Below are positions 35,903 through 44,718 of a stretch of 64,000 nucleotides of DNA, in pieces. The DNA comes from Sporocytophaga sp. GTDB taxonomy: Bacteria > Bacteroidota > Bacteroidia > Cytophagales > Cytophagaceae. The stretch covers positions 25,121 through 89,120 of the forward strand of contig NZ_JAGHZZ010000017.1 of assembly GCF_017745095.1 (NCBI RefSeq). The letters are read 5' to 3'. Both the position numbers and the translations under genes were made by a program. Under the pieces are notes generated by a model, which was given only the letters and a program-made list of their open reading frames with translations, did no database searches and was not told the DNA's origin. Each line of letters begins with the position of its first letter. Position 1 is the first letter of the stretch.

Positions 35903-36140
35903 CCCTTTTTTATTAGTTTACAATCAAAGACGATATTTGATCTGTCGGAAAGACAGAACCATCGATAGAACCACACTCCGACAATTAAACATTCCCGGTT
36001 GAAAGGAATGCAGGAATATCTCCATTCATACTCCTGAATACCTTCAGCAAGAATAAGTTTGTATCCTGATTATCTAGAATCTTCAGGCTAGGACTTTTTT
36101 ATGCTGATAAATGCATTTTCAAATTCCTAAATATTATATA

Positions 36141-37994
36141 ATGAAGAGAAAGTTACTTTCAGCTTTGCTGATAAGCGCTACGCTACAGTCATTTGCCCAA
36201 AATGAAGAACCTCAATGGAACGGGAAAATTAACAAATCCTGGAAAGCTTCAGAACCTCAAAAGGTGGAATATCTTAAGAAAGCAAAACCAGGCGCCCCAA
36301 ACGTATTGCTTATATTACTTGATGATGTAGGGTTTGGTGCTACCAGTGCTTTTGGAGGCTTAATTAATACACCTAATTTTGATAGTCTGGCAAATAATGG
36401 ATTAAGATATACCAATTTTCATACAGCAGGTATTTGTTCGCCCACACGTGCTGCATTGCTTACAGGAAGAAACCATCATGCTGTCAAAATGGGATTATTC
36501 CCTAATTATCACCTTGGTGCAGATTTCCCAAGCTATGATGGACATATTCTTCCGGAAAACGGAACAATCGCAGAAGTGCTCAGGGACAATGGATACAGCA
36601 CTTATCAGCTGGGTAAATGGCACTTAACTCCAGATGAAGAAACTACAGATCTGGGGCCCTTTGTCCGCTGGCCTTCCGGCAAAGGCTTTGATCATAATTT
36701 TGGATTCCTTGGAGGTGCTACTGACCAATACAAACCAGATTTAGTAGAAGATAACCAACATATCAAGCCTGATGGAAGACATCTCAATACACTGCTGACA
36801 GATAAAGCAATAAGCTATATTGATAAACAAAACAGTATAGCTCCTGATAAACCTTTCTTTATTTATTATGCTACCGGAGCTGCTCATGCTCCTCATCAGG
36901 TAGATAAAGCATGGAGTGATAAATACAAAGGCAAGTTTGATCAGGGATGGGATGTATACAGAGAACAGGTTTTTGCAAATCAAAAGAAGTTAGGAGTTAT
37001 TCCTGCCAATGCCAAGCTTCCTGACCGTCATCCTTTAATTAAAGCCTGGAAAGATGTTCCTGTTGAAGAGAAAAAATCTTTTGCGCACTTTATGGAAGTA
37101 TATGCTGGCTTCCTTGAATATACGGACTATGAAATTGGACGTCTGGTGAGTCATTTGAAAACAACAGGTGAACTCGAAAATACTGCTATATTTATCATTA
37201 TCGGTGACAATGGTGGAAGTAAAGAAGGTTCTGAATATGGAGTAATCACGAAGACCAATCGATTCAGTAATGCTAGCTTTACAAGAGATGAATACCGTAA
37301 ATTTGTATTAAGCGAATTTGATAAGGTAGGAGGTAAAGAGGTAGCAAGTGTTGCAAACTACCCATTAGGCTGGGCTCAGGCAACCAATACACCTTTCAAA
37401 CACTGGAAAGGTGATGCCAATTCTGAAGGTGCCACACATAATCCTTTGATTGTCCATTATCCTAAAGGAATAAAAGAGAGAGGAGTAAGGAATCAATATA
37501 GTCACCTGATAGATATCTTTCCTACAATTGAAGAGATTACCGGAGTTCAACAGCCTGAAAATATCCGCGGTTACAAACAAACTCCTCTTCAGGGAGCAAG
37601 TCTCTTCTATAGTGTAGCCAATGCAAATGCACCTTCAAAACACACGCAGCAGCACTATTGTATTTTTGCCAACAGAGCAATTTATAAAGATGGCTGGAAA
37701 GCAGCAGCAGCTCACAGACCAACGACACTTGAGTTATTCCCTTATTCTGATGAACCTAAAACTACCCTTGACGGAAACCCGGATAATGATATCTGGGAGT
37801 TGTTCAATCTGAATGAAGATTTTAACGAGCGTGTTGACCTTGCAGCAAAATACCCTGAAAAACTGAATGAGTTAAAAGCTCTGTTCGATTCGGAAGCTCG
37901 CAAGTATAATATTTATCCGCTTATAGACTTTGAACATGCTGCAATCAGACAAAAGCAGCTGTTGCAAAAGCAAATCGAAAAGCCAAGACAATAG
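36141..37994 (+). CDS. secreted sulfatase
   Basis: A 617-residue type I sulfatase from the preferred ATG at 36141, which starts directly with a signal peptide (LLSALLISATLQSFAQ); an upstream ATG at 36111 would put ten polar residues before it. The formylglycine motif CSPTRAALLTGR has its Cys at residue 99. Metal-binding Asp pair in LLDDVGFG, HDN-type residues in FIIIGDNGGS. It removes sulfate esters from sulfated glycans or arylsulfates. The maturation enzyme is not in the window. A clear terminator follows; the rhodanese starts 175 bp later. Confidence 0.9.
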   Translation: MKRKLLSALLISATLQSFAQNEEPQWNGKINKSWKASEPQKVEYLKKAKPGAPNVLLILLDDVGFGATSAFGGLINTPNFDSLANNGLRYTNFHTAGICSPTRAALLTGRNHHAVKMGLFPNYHLGADFPSYDGHILPENGTIAEVLRDNGYSTYQLGKWHLTPDEETTDLGPFVRWPSGKGFDHNFGFLGGATDQYKPDLVEDNQHIKPDGRHLNTLLTDKAISYIDKQNSIAPDKPFFIYYATGAAHAPHQVDKAWSDKYKGKFDQGWDVYREQVFANQKKLGVIPANAKLPDRHPLIKAWKDVPVEEKKSFAHFMEVYAGFLEYTDYEIGRLVSHLKTTGELENTAIFIIIGDNGGSKEGSEYGVITKTNRFSNASFTRDEYRKFVLSEFDKVGGKEVASVANYPLGWAQATNTPFKHWKGDANSEGATHNPLIVHYPKGIKERGVRNQYSHLIDIFPTIEEITGVQQPENIRGYKQTPLQGASLFYSVANANAPSKHTQQHYCIFANRAIYKDGWKAAAAHRPTTLELFPYSDEPKTTLDGNPDNDIWELFNLNEDFNERVDLAAKYPEKLNELKALFDSEARKYNIYPLIDFEHAAIRQKQLLQKQIEKPRQ

Positions 37995-38118
37995 TTTTGT
38001 TTATGTTAAAATATTTCAGTGTTATCATTTCCATTCACAGAAGACTCAATAAAGTAACCCTGGATTTTCAGACAAAGACAGCACAATAAAAAAATCTGTT
38101 ACATTTCAGTTCTGATTT

Positions 38119-38154
38119 CCCCTTCGGTTTAAGCTACCGAAGGGGCTTCTTTTT
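38119..38154 (+). terminator. rho-independent terminator
   Basis: CCCCTTCGGT (38119-38128) pairs perfectly with ACCGAAGGGG (38136-38145), then CTTCTTTTT. It ends the sulfatase gene. Confidence 0.92.
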
Positions 38155-38169
38155 AAAACAACTAACACT

Positions 38170-38562
38170 ATGAAACGATATTTATTATTTACATTCTGCT
38201 TATTTACTACAACCTTGTTTGCACAGCAGCAGCCTTCAACTTCAGGAAATACAAATAAGGATTATAAGAAATTAGTACAACAACTCAAAAAAGGTGAGGT
38301 CTATCTTATCGATGTTCGTACGCCTGAAGAGTATAATGAAGGTAACTTGGAATATTCTCAGAATATAGATTATAAAGGAGGAAACTTTAAAAATAACCTT
38401 AATAAGCTGGATAAGAAAAAGCCGGTATATGTGTATTGCAGATCTGGAAACAGAAGTGGCAAATCTCTCGATTCACTTAAAGTTCTTGGATTTTCAAAGT
38501 ATTATAACATCGGAGGATTTGAAAATCTGAAGTCAGACGGGATGCCTGTAAAGAAGCAGTAA
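38170..38562 (+). CDS. exported rhodanese-domain protein
   Basis: A 130-residue protein with a signal peptide (1-19, LFAQ) and one rhodanese domain. The active-site loop is CRSGNRS (Cys 90), preceded by VYVY, and the N-terminal signature is LIDVRTPEEYNEGNL. It would transfer sulfane sulfur in the periplasm. It lies after a sulfatase, but a terminator separates them, so the link to sulfur metabolism is inference. Confidence 0.88.
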   Translation: MKRYLLFTFCLFTTTLFAQQQPSTSGNTNKDYKKLVQQLKKGEVYLIDVRTPEEYNEGNLEYSQNIDYKGGNFKNNLNKLDKKKPVYVYCRSGNRSGKSLDSLKVLGFSKYYNIGGFENLKSDGMPVKKQ

Positions 38563-38584
38563 ATGGGGTATCGTGGTTTTACTA

Positions 38585-38614
38585 CTAATAATCTTGTTTA
38601 AACAAGATTATTAG
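38585..38614. repeat. 30-bp perfect palindrome
   Basis: Fifteen bases (CTAATAATCTTGTTT) followed at once by their exact reverse complement, centre 38599/38600. No loop, so it favours a cruciform or a dimer-binding site more than a normal terminator, though it lies just after the rhodanese gene. A second hairpin with a T-run follows. Confidence 0.7.
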
Positions 38615-38616
38615 CA

Positions 38617-38650
38617 GATCAGGTAGAATATTGCCTGATTAAATTTTTAT
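38617..38650 (+). terminator. rho-independent terminator
   Basis: GATCAGG pairs with CCTGATT (one G-U), loop about 10 nt, then AAATTTTTATTTTG. It likely ends the rhodanese transcript. Confidence 0.6.
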
Positions 38651-38721
38651 TTTGTTATTCCCGTTCATTTTTATTACCTTTCCTAATTAAAAGGCTATTT
38701 TTTAAGAGTATTTTCATATTT

Positions 38722-39294
38722 ATGGAAAAGTCTGATATAGCAAAAGCAGCAAAAGGAGACCTTAAATCATTTAAGAAAATCTTTGACTATTACCTGCCCA
38801 GAATGAGGCCGGTATGTTTGAGGTATGTCCATACCGCTTTTGAGGCGGATGATGTCCTTCAGGAAGCTTTTGTTAAAATTTTTCATAATATCAGAAACTT
38901 TAAATTTGAAGGATCTTTTGAGGGCTGGATCAGAAGAATTGTTGTAAATACAGCCTTAGATCATTTTAAAAGGAATTCAACCTATTATTCTCACCTGAAT
39001 ATAGACCAGATTAATGAAAGTGAGACTGAAAGTGAAGAAATTAATCTGATCTCAGATTCGGAACCTTCAGAGCTTGTATTATTAGTTAATAAGCTGCCAG
39101 AAGGCTACAGAATGGTTTTTAATCTGTATGTATTTGAAGATTACTCTCATCGGGAAATAGCTGAAATGCTTGGTATTTCGGAGGGGACGTCAAGGTCTCA
39201 GTATTCAAAAGCAAAAAATTCTTTAAAAAAAATGATCACCGGGCAACGATTTGAAGTAAAAAGCACTCTAATAAATAGATTAAATTCTAAATGA
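38722..39294 (+). CDS. ECF sigma factor (FecI-like)
   Basis: A 190-residue sigma-70 family member. Region 2 with DDVLQEAFVKIFHNI near residue 46 and GWIRRIVVNTALDHF near 76; region 4 helix-turn-helix with LPEGYRMVFNLYVFEDYSH through LGISEGTSRSQYSKAK. It directs RNA polymerase to cell-surface uptake or envelope genes. The next gene encodes its FecR anti-sigma; their frames overlap by 4 nt (ATGA), so translation is coupled. A -33/-7-like pair (TTTG 38651-38654, TACCTTTC 38675-38682) lies upstream. Confidence 0.9.
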   Translation: MEKSDIAKAAKGDLKSFKKIFDYYLPRMRPVCLRYVHTAFEADDVLQEAFVKIFHNIRNFKFEGSFEGWIRRIVVNTALDHFKRNSTYYSHLNIDQINESETESEEINLISDSEPSELVLLVNKLPEGYRMVFNLYVFEDYSHREIAEMLGISEGTSRSQYSKAKNSLKKMITGQRFEVKSTLINRLNSK

Positions 39295-40337
39295 AAAATT
39301 CAAAAGAAACGGATCTTTTTAAAGAGGCGATAAGGGAAAAATTCCAGGATGAATACCTTTTGACTGATAATGACAATGATGTTTGGAATAAGGTCTACCA
39401 GGAAATAAGTGATTCTAAATCTTTATCAGTAAATAAAAAGTTTAAGTGGTATTATGCAGCCGCTGCTGCTCTTATTATAATAAGCGGTCTGGCTGTCAGT
39501 ATTTTTGTTTTAAAACAAAATAATACCTCAACTCCTGAGATGGCGGCCAAACCCATTGAAAGTCCTGAATCTTCTCAATCATCTTTAAATGATAATAAAA
39601 TAGAAGAGAAGACTTCTCCTTCTTTATCTTCATTAAATACCAATAAGTCAAATATCAATAATGTAGGTACAGCATCTGTAAAGCCTATATTTGCGCATGC
39701 GGTGAAATATTCTTCTGAAGAAAAATCTGTTATTCAAAATCTTGAAGATGGATCTGTAGTTACATTAAACAATGCTACAGAGTTTAATAAGGAAAAAGTA
39801 TTTCTTAATAATAGAAATGTCCAGATTGATGGTGAGGCATTCTTTGAAGTTAGTTCTGATAAAGAACATCCGTTTACAGTATACTTCGGCCAATATAAGC
39901 TTGTAGTAGTGGGGACAAAGTTTAATGTCCGAAACAGAAAAGATGAGAATTACAAAGAAATAACTGTTCTGGAGGGCATTGTAAAGGTATTTGATAACAA
40001 TACTCCGGATGGTATCTTAGTAACCAAAGGACAACAACTAACAATACCTGTTGAAGGAAGCTCAATATTAAAACAGGTGGATGCGGAAAATTTCCTTTCA
40101 TGGAAAACAGGAAAACTGGATTTTCGCAAAACCAGGCTGGAAGATATAGCTTTAATATTATCAAGGACAAAAGAAGCACAGATTACTGTTGATAATAACA
40201 TAAAGAAATGTAAATTTACCGGAGATCTTTCAGGACTTTCAATTGATGAGGCTATTCAGGTGATAACCCTGACTAACGCATTGAAAGCTGAAAAGACTGA
40301 AGGTAAAATTCATTTAACAGGAAACAGTTGTGAGTAA
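39291..40337 (+). CDS. FecR-family anti-sigma factor
   Basis: A 348-residue single-pass membrane protein. N-terminal cytosolic part (1-44), helix near 45-69 (YYAAAAALIIISGLAVSIFV), Ser/Asn-rich periplasmic linker (70-130), FecR domain (about 140-250, VTLNNATEFNKEK then DGEAFFEVSSDKEHPF and VVGTKFNVRN) and an STN-like C-terminal domain (265-348). Such anti-sigmas hold the sigma until a surface signal arrives. It overlaps both its neighbours: 4 nt with the sigma gene and 8 nt with the STN/barrel gene. Confidence 0.9.
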   Translation: MKNSKETDLFKEAIREKFQDEYLLTDNDNDVWNKVYQEISDSKSLSVNKKFKWYYAAAAALIIISGLAVSIFVLKQNNTSTPEMAAKPIESPESSQSSLNDNKIEEKTSPSLSSLNTNKSNINNVGTASVKPIFAHAVKYSSEEKSVIQNLEDGSVVTLNNATEFNKEKVFLNNRNVQIDGEAFFEVSSDKEHPFTVYFGQYKLVVVGTKFNVRNRKDENYKEITVLEGIVKVFDNNTPDGILVTKGQQLTIPVEGSSILKQVDAENFLSWKTGKLDFRKTRLEDIALILSRTKEAQITVDNNIKKCKFTGDLSGLSIDEAIQVITLTNALKAEKTEGKIHLTGNSCE

Positions 40338-41604
40338 ATGGGTATTCTTATTTCTGCTAACCTTTACATCGTTCAACCTCTCTGCTCAAACCTCTGAAAC
40401 AGAAAACGATTTCCTGCAAAACACCTCTACAAATCTTCTAAATAGAACGATTTACTTTGATTGCAAATCGGGAAGCCTGGATAATGCACTCATTAAGCTT
40501 TTGTCAGAACAAAACATTTCTATTTCCTACTCCTATGACAGGGTACAGGAGTTTTCGGTAAAAGCAAAACTCTTCCAATCAGAATCATTTTCCAAGGTAC
40601 TGGACTATCTGCTTTCGAATACAGGATTAAATTATATTCTTGTAGGTAAAATCATTGTTATTGTTCCGGAAGATAAGCAGAAAGCACCTGAAAAGAACTC
40701 CGACACTATTATTAAAAGTTCTGACAAAGTGAGTGCTCATATCTATAAGCCCAATCAGAATCTTGAATATCTTCCGTATTCTGAGAGACGCAAAATACAC
40801 AGGCATTACAAAGAGGAATTAAGATGGGCTGCAAAATTTAACCGTGAAAAAGATATATATGCGGTTAATCTAGACTCAATTAATAAAGAAAGAAAAAAAT
40901 ACGATCATAGTATCAGCAAGGCCCTTCCTCCTTATTACTTTTCTTTAGGAATAGGATTTACTGAATACACTCCAAAGTATAAGAATAACGAGAAATATAA
41001 TGTAAAGAAAGAGCTAAATTTCTCCAGCCTGGTCAAGAGTACGCCTATGGGAAGTATAGAGCTGGGCTTGCATCTGGGAAATTTCCTGGTCGGGACAGGT
41101 TTTGAAGTCCGTTCTCTGAAAGTTAATGGTTACGGAAGTGGTTTGGCTTTAAGATCGAGGGGAGGGCGCTGGGAATATGAAAATTTAACAATTGGTTTCA
41201 GTGATGTCTATCATATATTCAGTATTCCTATTCAGGTGTCCGCATTTACTATCTGGAAACGATTTGTTTTCTCTGGAGGAATAAAAACAGGAATCAATAT
41301 CATAAGTCCTAAAAAGGTTAATAAGAATAAATTCTCCAGCTATGTTGAATATAAATACAATGGAGAATCATACAGCGAGGAAATCAAAAAAATAACACCT
41401 CTTTCAGCTGTTAAAGCAAATGTAGGATATCTCATAGGGAAACGGACTATCGCTGCATTCAGCTCTTCGTATAGCTATAATTTCCCATGGTTTACTAAAA
41501 ATACTGTCTATACGCTCTATCCGAATGGATTCACATTCGAACTTTCTGTCTCCTACTTTTTTGGCAACAATGATTTAAATAATCTTTTGAAGGTTAAGAA
41601 GTAA
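40330..41604 (+). CDS. STN-domain outer-membrane barrel protein
   Basis: A 424-residue exported protein with a GTG start inside the fecR gene (8-nt overlap). Signal peptide 1-19, an STN/secretin-like domain (about 40-115: FDCKSGSLDNALIKLLSEQ then FSKVLDYLLSNTGLNYILVG), a basic charged linker (150-210), and a C-terminal region (about 215-424) with alternating beta strands and a final FELSVSYFFG, like a barrel. FecR systems usually pair with a TonB receptor that carries STN at its N-terminus. Here the STN is attached to a small barrel and no plug domain or TonB box is seen. It is the likely signal input for the sigma/anti-sigma pair. Confidence 0.8.
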   Translation: MSKWVFLFLLTFTSFNLSAQTSETENDFLQNTSTNLLNRTIYFDCKSGSLDNALIKLLSEQNISISYSYDRVQEFSVKAKLFQSESFSKVLDYLLSNTGLNYILVGKIIVIVPEDKQKAPEKNSDTIIKSSDKVSAHIYKPNQNLEYLPYSERRKIHRHYKEELRWAAKFNREKDIYAVNLDSINKERKKYDHSISKALPPYYFSLGIGFTEYTPKYKNNEKYNVKKELNFSSLVKSTPMGSIELGLHLGNFLVGTGFEVRSLKVNGYGSGLALRSRGGRWEYENLTIGFSDVYHIFSIPIQVSAFTIWKRFVFSGGIKTGINIISPKKVNKNKFSSYVEYKYNGESYSEEIKKITPLSAVKANVGYLIGKRTIAAFSSSYSYNFPWFTKNTVYTLYPNGFTFELSVSYFFGNNDLNNLLKVKK

Positions 41605-41607
41605 TTG

Positions 41608-41967
41608 TCACCTTTTGAATAGTTTTCTTAAATGTTCATATCCTAGTTCTTTAGACTCCTGGATGGTAGCTCCAACCAGCTTTTTACCAATTCCATTTCT
41701 ATGATGTTCTGGTTTTATAAAAAGCCTTTTCATTTCAGCTATTTTTGTGTCTTGTCTTTTTAATGCAACACACCCTATGGGTATATTACTTTTGAAGGCA
41801 AGCCATAATCCTCCATCAGGGCTTGAATAATATCCTGGGAGACCTTGTAATTCTTCTTCGAAACTTTGAAAACAGATATCAGAATTTAAATACTGTTCAT
41901 ATTCTTTGAAAAGTTTTTTGATTATTTCCAGTTCTTTCAAGGATGTGACTCTTCTTATCTGAATCAT
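41608..41967 (-). CDS. GNAT acetyltransferase, C-terminally short
   Basis: A 119-residue GNAT protein from the preferred ATG at 41967 (MIQIRRVTSLKELE). It has motif D/A (GCVALKRQDTKIAEMKRLFI, then HHRNGIGKKLV) but stops at GYEHLRKLFKR, about 35-40 residues before the usual end, so motif B is missing. The gene is therefore probably truncated or ruined by a nearby change. The frame of the aquaporin runs into its 5' end. As the last gene of an arsenic operon it may be a relative of arsenic-linked acetyltransferases, but this is not shown. Confidence 0.55.
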   Translation of the reverse strand: MIQIRRVTSLKELEIIKKLFKEYEQYLNSDICFQSFEEELQGLPGYYSSPDGGLWLAFKSNIPIGCVALKRQDTKIAEMKRLFIKPEHHRNGIGKKLVGATIQESKELGYEHLRKLFKR

Positions 41968-42612
41968 TTTGGTTGTCATTTTGAATGTATGCTGAGCATT
42001 TAATGCCAAGGTATGCACCGATGAAAGGAGCGGTTAAGTAAATCCATAAGGATTGTGTGTTGCCTGAAAGAATTGCGGGGGCTAGTGATCTGGCAGGATT
42101 CATAGAAGCTCCTGTTATTGGGCCTGCAAACATTGCTTCAAGCATTACCACTGAAGCTATTGCAATACCAGCCATGATGCCTTTTTCCTTTGTTCCAGTA
42201 GCAACCTGAGCAATTACAAAAAGTAATAAAAATGCAAGTATAATTTCAAGTACAAAGGATTGAAAATCTGAACCTGCTGGTAGTGTACTACCTAATAATT
42301 TTGATTCCTTAAATAGTAATCTGAGAACTGTGCTCGCCAGGAAAGCCCCGGTAACCTGACCTGCCAAATATTTCACAAATTCGGGTAAAGGTAACATTTG
42401 TTTTGTCCAGAAAGCAAAACTTACTGCCGGATTCAGATGTGCTCCGGAAATATCTCCCAGTGCATATATCATAGACATTACGATTAATCCAAAAGTAACA
42501 GCAATTCCAGCGTGTGTTATGGTTCCTCCGGTGATATCATTAATGATGATTGCACCCGTACCACAAAATACGAGTGCAATGTCCCAATTAATTCAGCTAT
42601 GTACTTTCTCAT
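41897..42612 (-). pseudogene. frameshifted aquaporin (arsenic operon)
   Basis: MIP/aquaporin family. Reading from ATG at 42612 gives RKYIAELIGT and then goes out of frame; one more T in the run at 42578-42579 restores ALVFCGTGAIII and leads straight into MSMIYALGDISGAHLNPAVS. The rest is intact: NPA box 1 in HLNPAVSF, NPA box 2 in SMNPARSL, six helices in total. Its 3' end is also unusual, overlapping the GNAT gene by about 70 nt. In other ars operons without a pump, the aquaporin lets arsenite leave the cell. If the shift is real, the channel is lost unless reading is restored. Confidence 0.7.
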
Positions 42613-42615
42613 TTT

Positions 42616-43239
42616 TTAGTTTCTTACAAGTGAAAAAATATACAGATTTTCAATTGCAATCTGTTTACATCTTTCATCATATTTTTCTTCCTGTTGTGGT
42701 GTGCCATCAAAAGCTTTAGGATCAACATAGGAGCAAGAGATGCGTAATTCTGTGCCGGGAATGATAGGGCAATTACCATCAGCTTCAGTACAGGTCATGA
42801 TTGCACAAAGGTTTACTTTGGGGATTGAAGCATCTTCATAGGTCTTGGAAAAACAAATGATTGGAACTTCCTTATCGTCATATGTAACCGAATACTGTGG
42901 ATTTTTTTCTTCACCTGTTGATTTGGATACTTTATATCCAGCTTTTTCTATTGATTTAATAGCATTGGGATTGAATGCAGTAGTTTCGGTCCCGGCAGAA
43001 TAGGTATTTATATTTGTTATACCATAATATCTTGCAGCTGTCTTTCCCCATATTTGCCCTAAATGGCTTCTTCTGGAATTATGCGTACAGATGTAGATGA
43101 GTTCAGTAGATTTACCCGCATCTAATTTCTCTTGAACAAACTGACTGATTGTCTCTAATGTCTTTTTTCTTTCAACAGAGATGCTATCAAAAGATCTGAT
43201 AGCATTCTGAATATAACTTTCAATAGATTGAAATAACAT
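42616..43239 (-). CDS. arsC: arsenate reductase, phosphatase type
   Basis: A 207-residue low-molecular-weight phosphatase-like protein. The active loop C-x5-R is CTHNSRRS (Cys 51). Further conserved parts: SAGTETTAFNPNAI, the NLCAIMTCTEADGNCP stretch and the C-terminal pair, giving the thiol relay for reduction of arsenate to arsenite. It is about 60 residues longer than the classical pI258 type, as in the Bacteroidota group that carries an N-terminal helical extension of about 40 residues. It lies 21 nt after arsM and 3 nt before the aquaporin. Confidence 0.85.
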   Translation of the reverse strand: MLFQSIESYIQNAIRSFDSISVERKKTLETISQFVQEKLDAGKSTELIYICTHNSRRSHLGQIWGKTAARYYGITNINTYSAGTETTAFNPNAIKSIEKAGYKVSKSTGEEKNPQYSVTYDDKEVPIICFSKTYEDASIPKVNLCAIMTCTEADGNCPIIPGTELRISCSYVDPKAFDGTPQQEEKYDERCKQIAIENLYIFSLVRN

Positions 43240-43260
43240 GAATTAAAAATTATTTAATAG

Positions 43261-44109
43261 TTAACAACACTTGGCTTCTGGACCACACCCACATTCTGTT
43301 TCAGGTCTTTCCGCATAAACAGTTATGCTGAAAACTCCAGATCCTTTTGATTTGAATTCGTTTAGTTGTTCCTGATTCAAATAATTTAAAAGAATTTCAT
43401 CAGGAATATTAATCTGCTTTTCTTTCTGAATGGTGATATTGGAAAACCCTGAATCAGATAATATTTCCAGATAATCGCCTTTCTTAATTGCGCCAGAAAC
43501 GCAACCTGCATACATCTCCGCTTCTTTCTTAATCGCTTCAGGGAGGTCGCCTTTTAATACAATATCTGAAATACTAAAATGACCTTTTGGTTTTAGTATG
43601 CGGAAGACTTCATTAAAAGCTTTTTTCTTGTCAGGAACTAGGTTCATTACGCAGTTGCTTACAACAACATCGGCTCTTTTGGAAGATAGAGGAATATCTT
43701 CAATATCTCCCAATCTGAATTGTACATTTTTGAATCCCAACTTCTCGGCATTGGTTCTGGCTTTTTGGATCATCGCTTCTGTCATGTCTATGCCTATGAT
43801 TTCTCCTTCTTCACCTGCGATAGCTCTAGCGACAAAACAATCATTTCCTGCACCGGAACCTAAATCCACAACTGTATCTCCATTCTTGATTTGGGCAAAT
43901 TCGGTTGGGAGGCCACAACCAAGGCCAAGGTCTGCATCGGGGTTGTATCCTTCGAGCCTTGAATAGTCTTCACTCATAATTGTATAAGTACCGGTTCCAC
44001 AACTTCCGGCACCACAACAGCTGGTTTCATTTTGTCCTTTCGACTGTAATGCAATTTTACTGTATTCCTCTTTTACTATCCCTTTTAGTTTTTCATTTGT
44101 ATTTTCCAT
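43261..44109 (-). CDS. arsM: arsenite S-adenosylmethionine methyltransferase
   Basis: A 282-residue cytosolic enzyme that methylates arsenite with SAM. SAM motif: VVDLGSGAGNDCFVAR. Arsenic-binding cysteines in LGLGCGLP, SNCVMNL and YAGCVSGA, as in ArsM. The N-terminus has an additional CC segment (SCCGAGSCG) and the protein ends in CGCGPEAKCC; both are common in Bacteroidota ArsM. Between arsR and arsM lies an operator, so arsM is controlled separately as well as by read-through. Confidence 0.9.
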   Translation of the reverse strand: MENTNEKLKGIVKEEYSKIALQSKGQNETSCCGAGSCGTGTYTIMSEDYSRLEGYNPDADLGLGCGLPTEFAQIKNGDTVVDLGSGAGNDCFVARAIAGEEGEIIGIDMTEAMIQKARTNAEKLGFKNVQFRLGDIEDIPLSSKRADVVVSNCVMNLVPDKKKAFNEVFRILKPKGHFSISDIVLKGDLPEAIKKEAEMYAGCVSGAIKKGDYLEILSDSGFSNITIQKEKQINIPDEILLNYLNQEQLNEFKSKGSGVFSITVYAERPETECGCGPEAKCC

Positions 44110-44139
44110 TGTAATACAGTTTGTTTTAATTATATTGTT

Positions 44140-44158
44140 ATAATGTAATATTACGATA
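44140..44158 (-). promoter_or_regulatory. ArsR operator before arsM
   Basis: ATAATGTAATATTACGATA (plus-strand reading), with the palindrome GTAATATTAC at its core. It matches the site before arsR at 18 of 19 positions, and lies 31 bp before the arsM start. Confidence 0.75.
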
Positions 44159-44175
44159 TATATGGGTAAAAAATT

Positions 44176-44502
44176 TTAACAGCACTTGGCTCCCTTATAG
44201 GAGCCGAACAGTTTACTAAAAGCCTCTTTAGCTTCATCCCAGACCTTTTCATCAATGCAGTAGCAAACGCTGGTGCCTTCAATCTCTCCTTTGATTAGAC
44301 CTATCTCTTTCAATGCTTTCAAATGCTGTGAGACAGTTGCCTGGGAGAGGGGGAGTTCTTCTACCAGATCGCCGCAAATGCAGGTATTCTTTTTTAATAA
44401 AAACTCCAGGATAGCAATGCGGGCAGGGTGGCCAATGGCCTTTGCAAGGCTTGCCATTCTGTTTTGTTTATCGTTGAAGTTGTCTGTTTTGGTAATTCCC
44501 AT
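44176..44502 (-). CDS. arsR: ArsR/SmtB arsenic repressor
   Basis: A 108-residue winged-helix repressor. The metal-binding cysteines sit in TCICGDLVE (residues 39-45), the ArsR type site. Recognition helix [13 protein letters not shown] near residue 52. A terminal CC may add thiols. It represses the ars operon until arsenite binds. It is the first gene; matching operators lie in front of itself and of arsM. Confidence 0.92.
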   Translation of the reverse strand: MGITKTDNFNDKQNRMASLAKAIGHPARIAILEFLLKKNTCICGDLVEELPLSQATVSQHLKALKEIGLIKGEIEGTSVCYCIDEKVWDEAKEAFSKLFGSYKGAKCC

Positions 44503-44525
44503 ATCAATATGGATTGTTAATTATA

Positions 44526-44544
44526 ATAATGCAATATTACGATA
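44526..44544 (-). promoter_or_regulatory. ArsR operator before arsR
   Basis: ATAATGCAATATTACGATA, the second copy of the operator (one difference), 24-42 bp before the arsR start. Autorepression is expected. Confidence 0.75.
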
Positions 44545-44718
44545 AAGGTTTTTAGAATACAAAATGATTTTAAATAAATGTGGTAAATTGTTGATTTTCA
44601 GTAGGTGTTTGTTGTGGTGGTATTGGAAGAATTTTTGGAATTGAGTATCAGACTGATTTGGATTCTGTGCTCTTAGGAAGTTAAATTATCTCTAACTTGC
44701 ACTTTTATTCCTTTAAAT

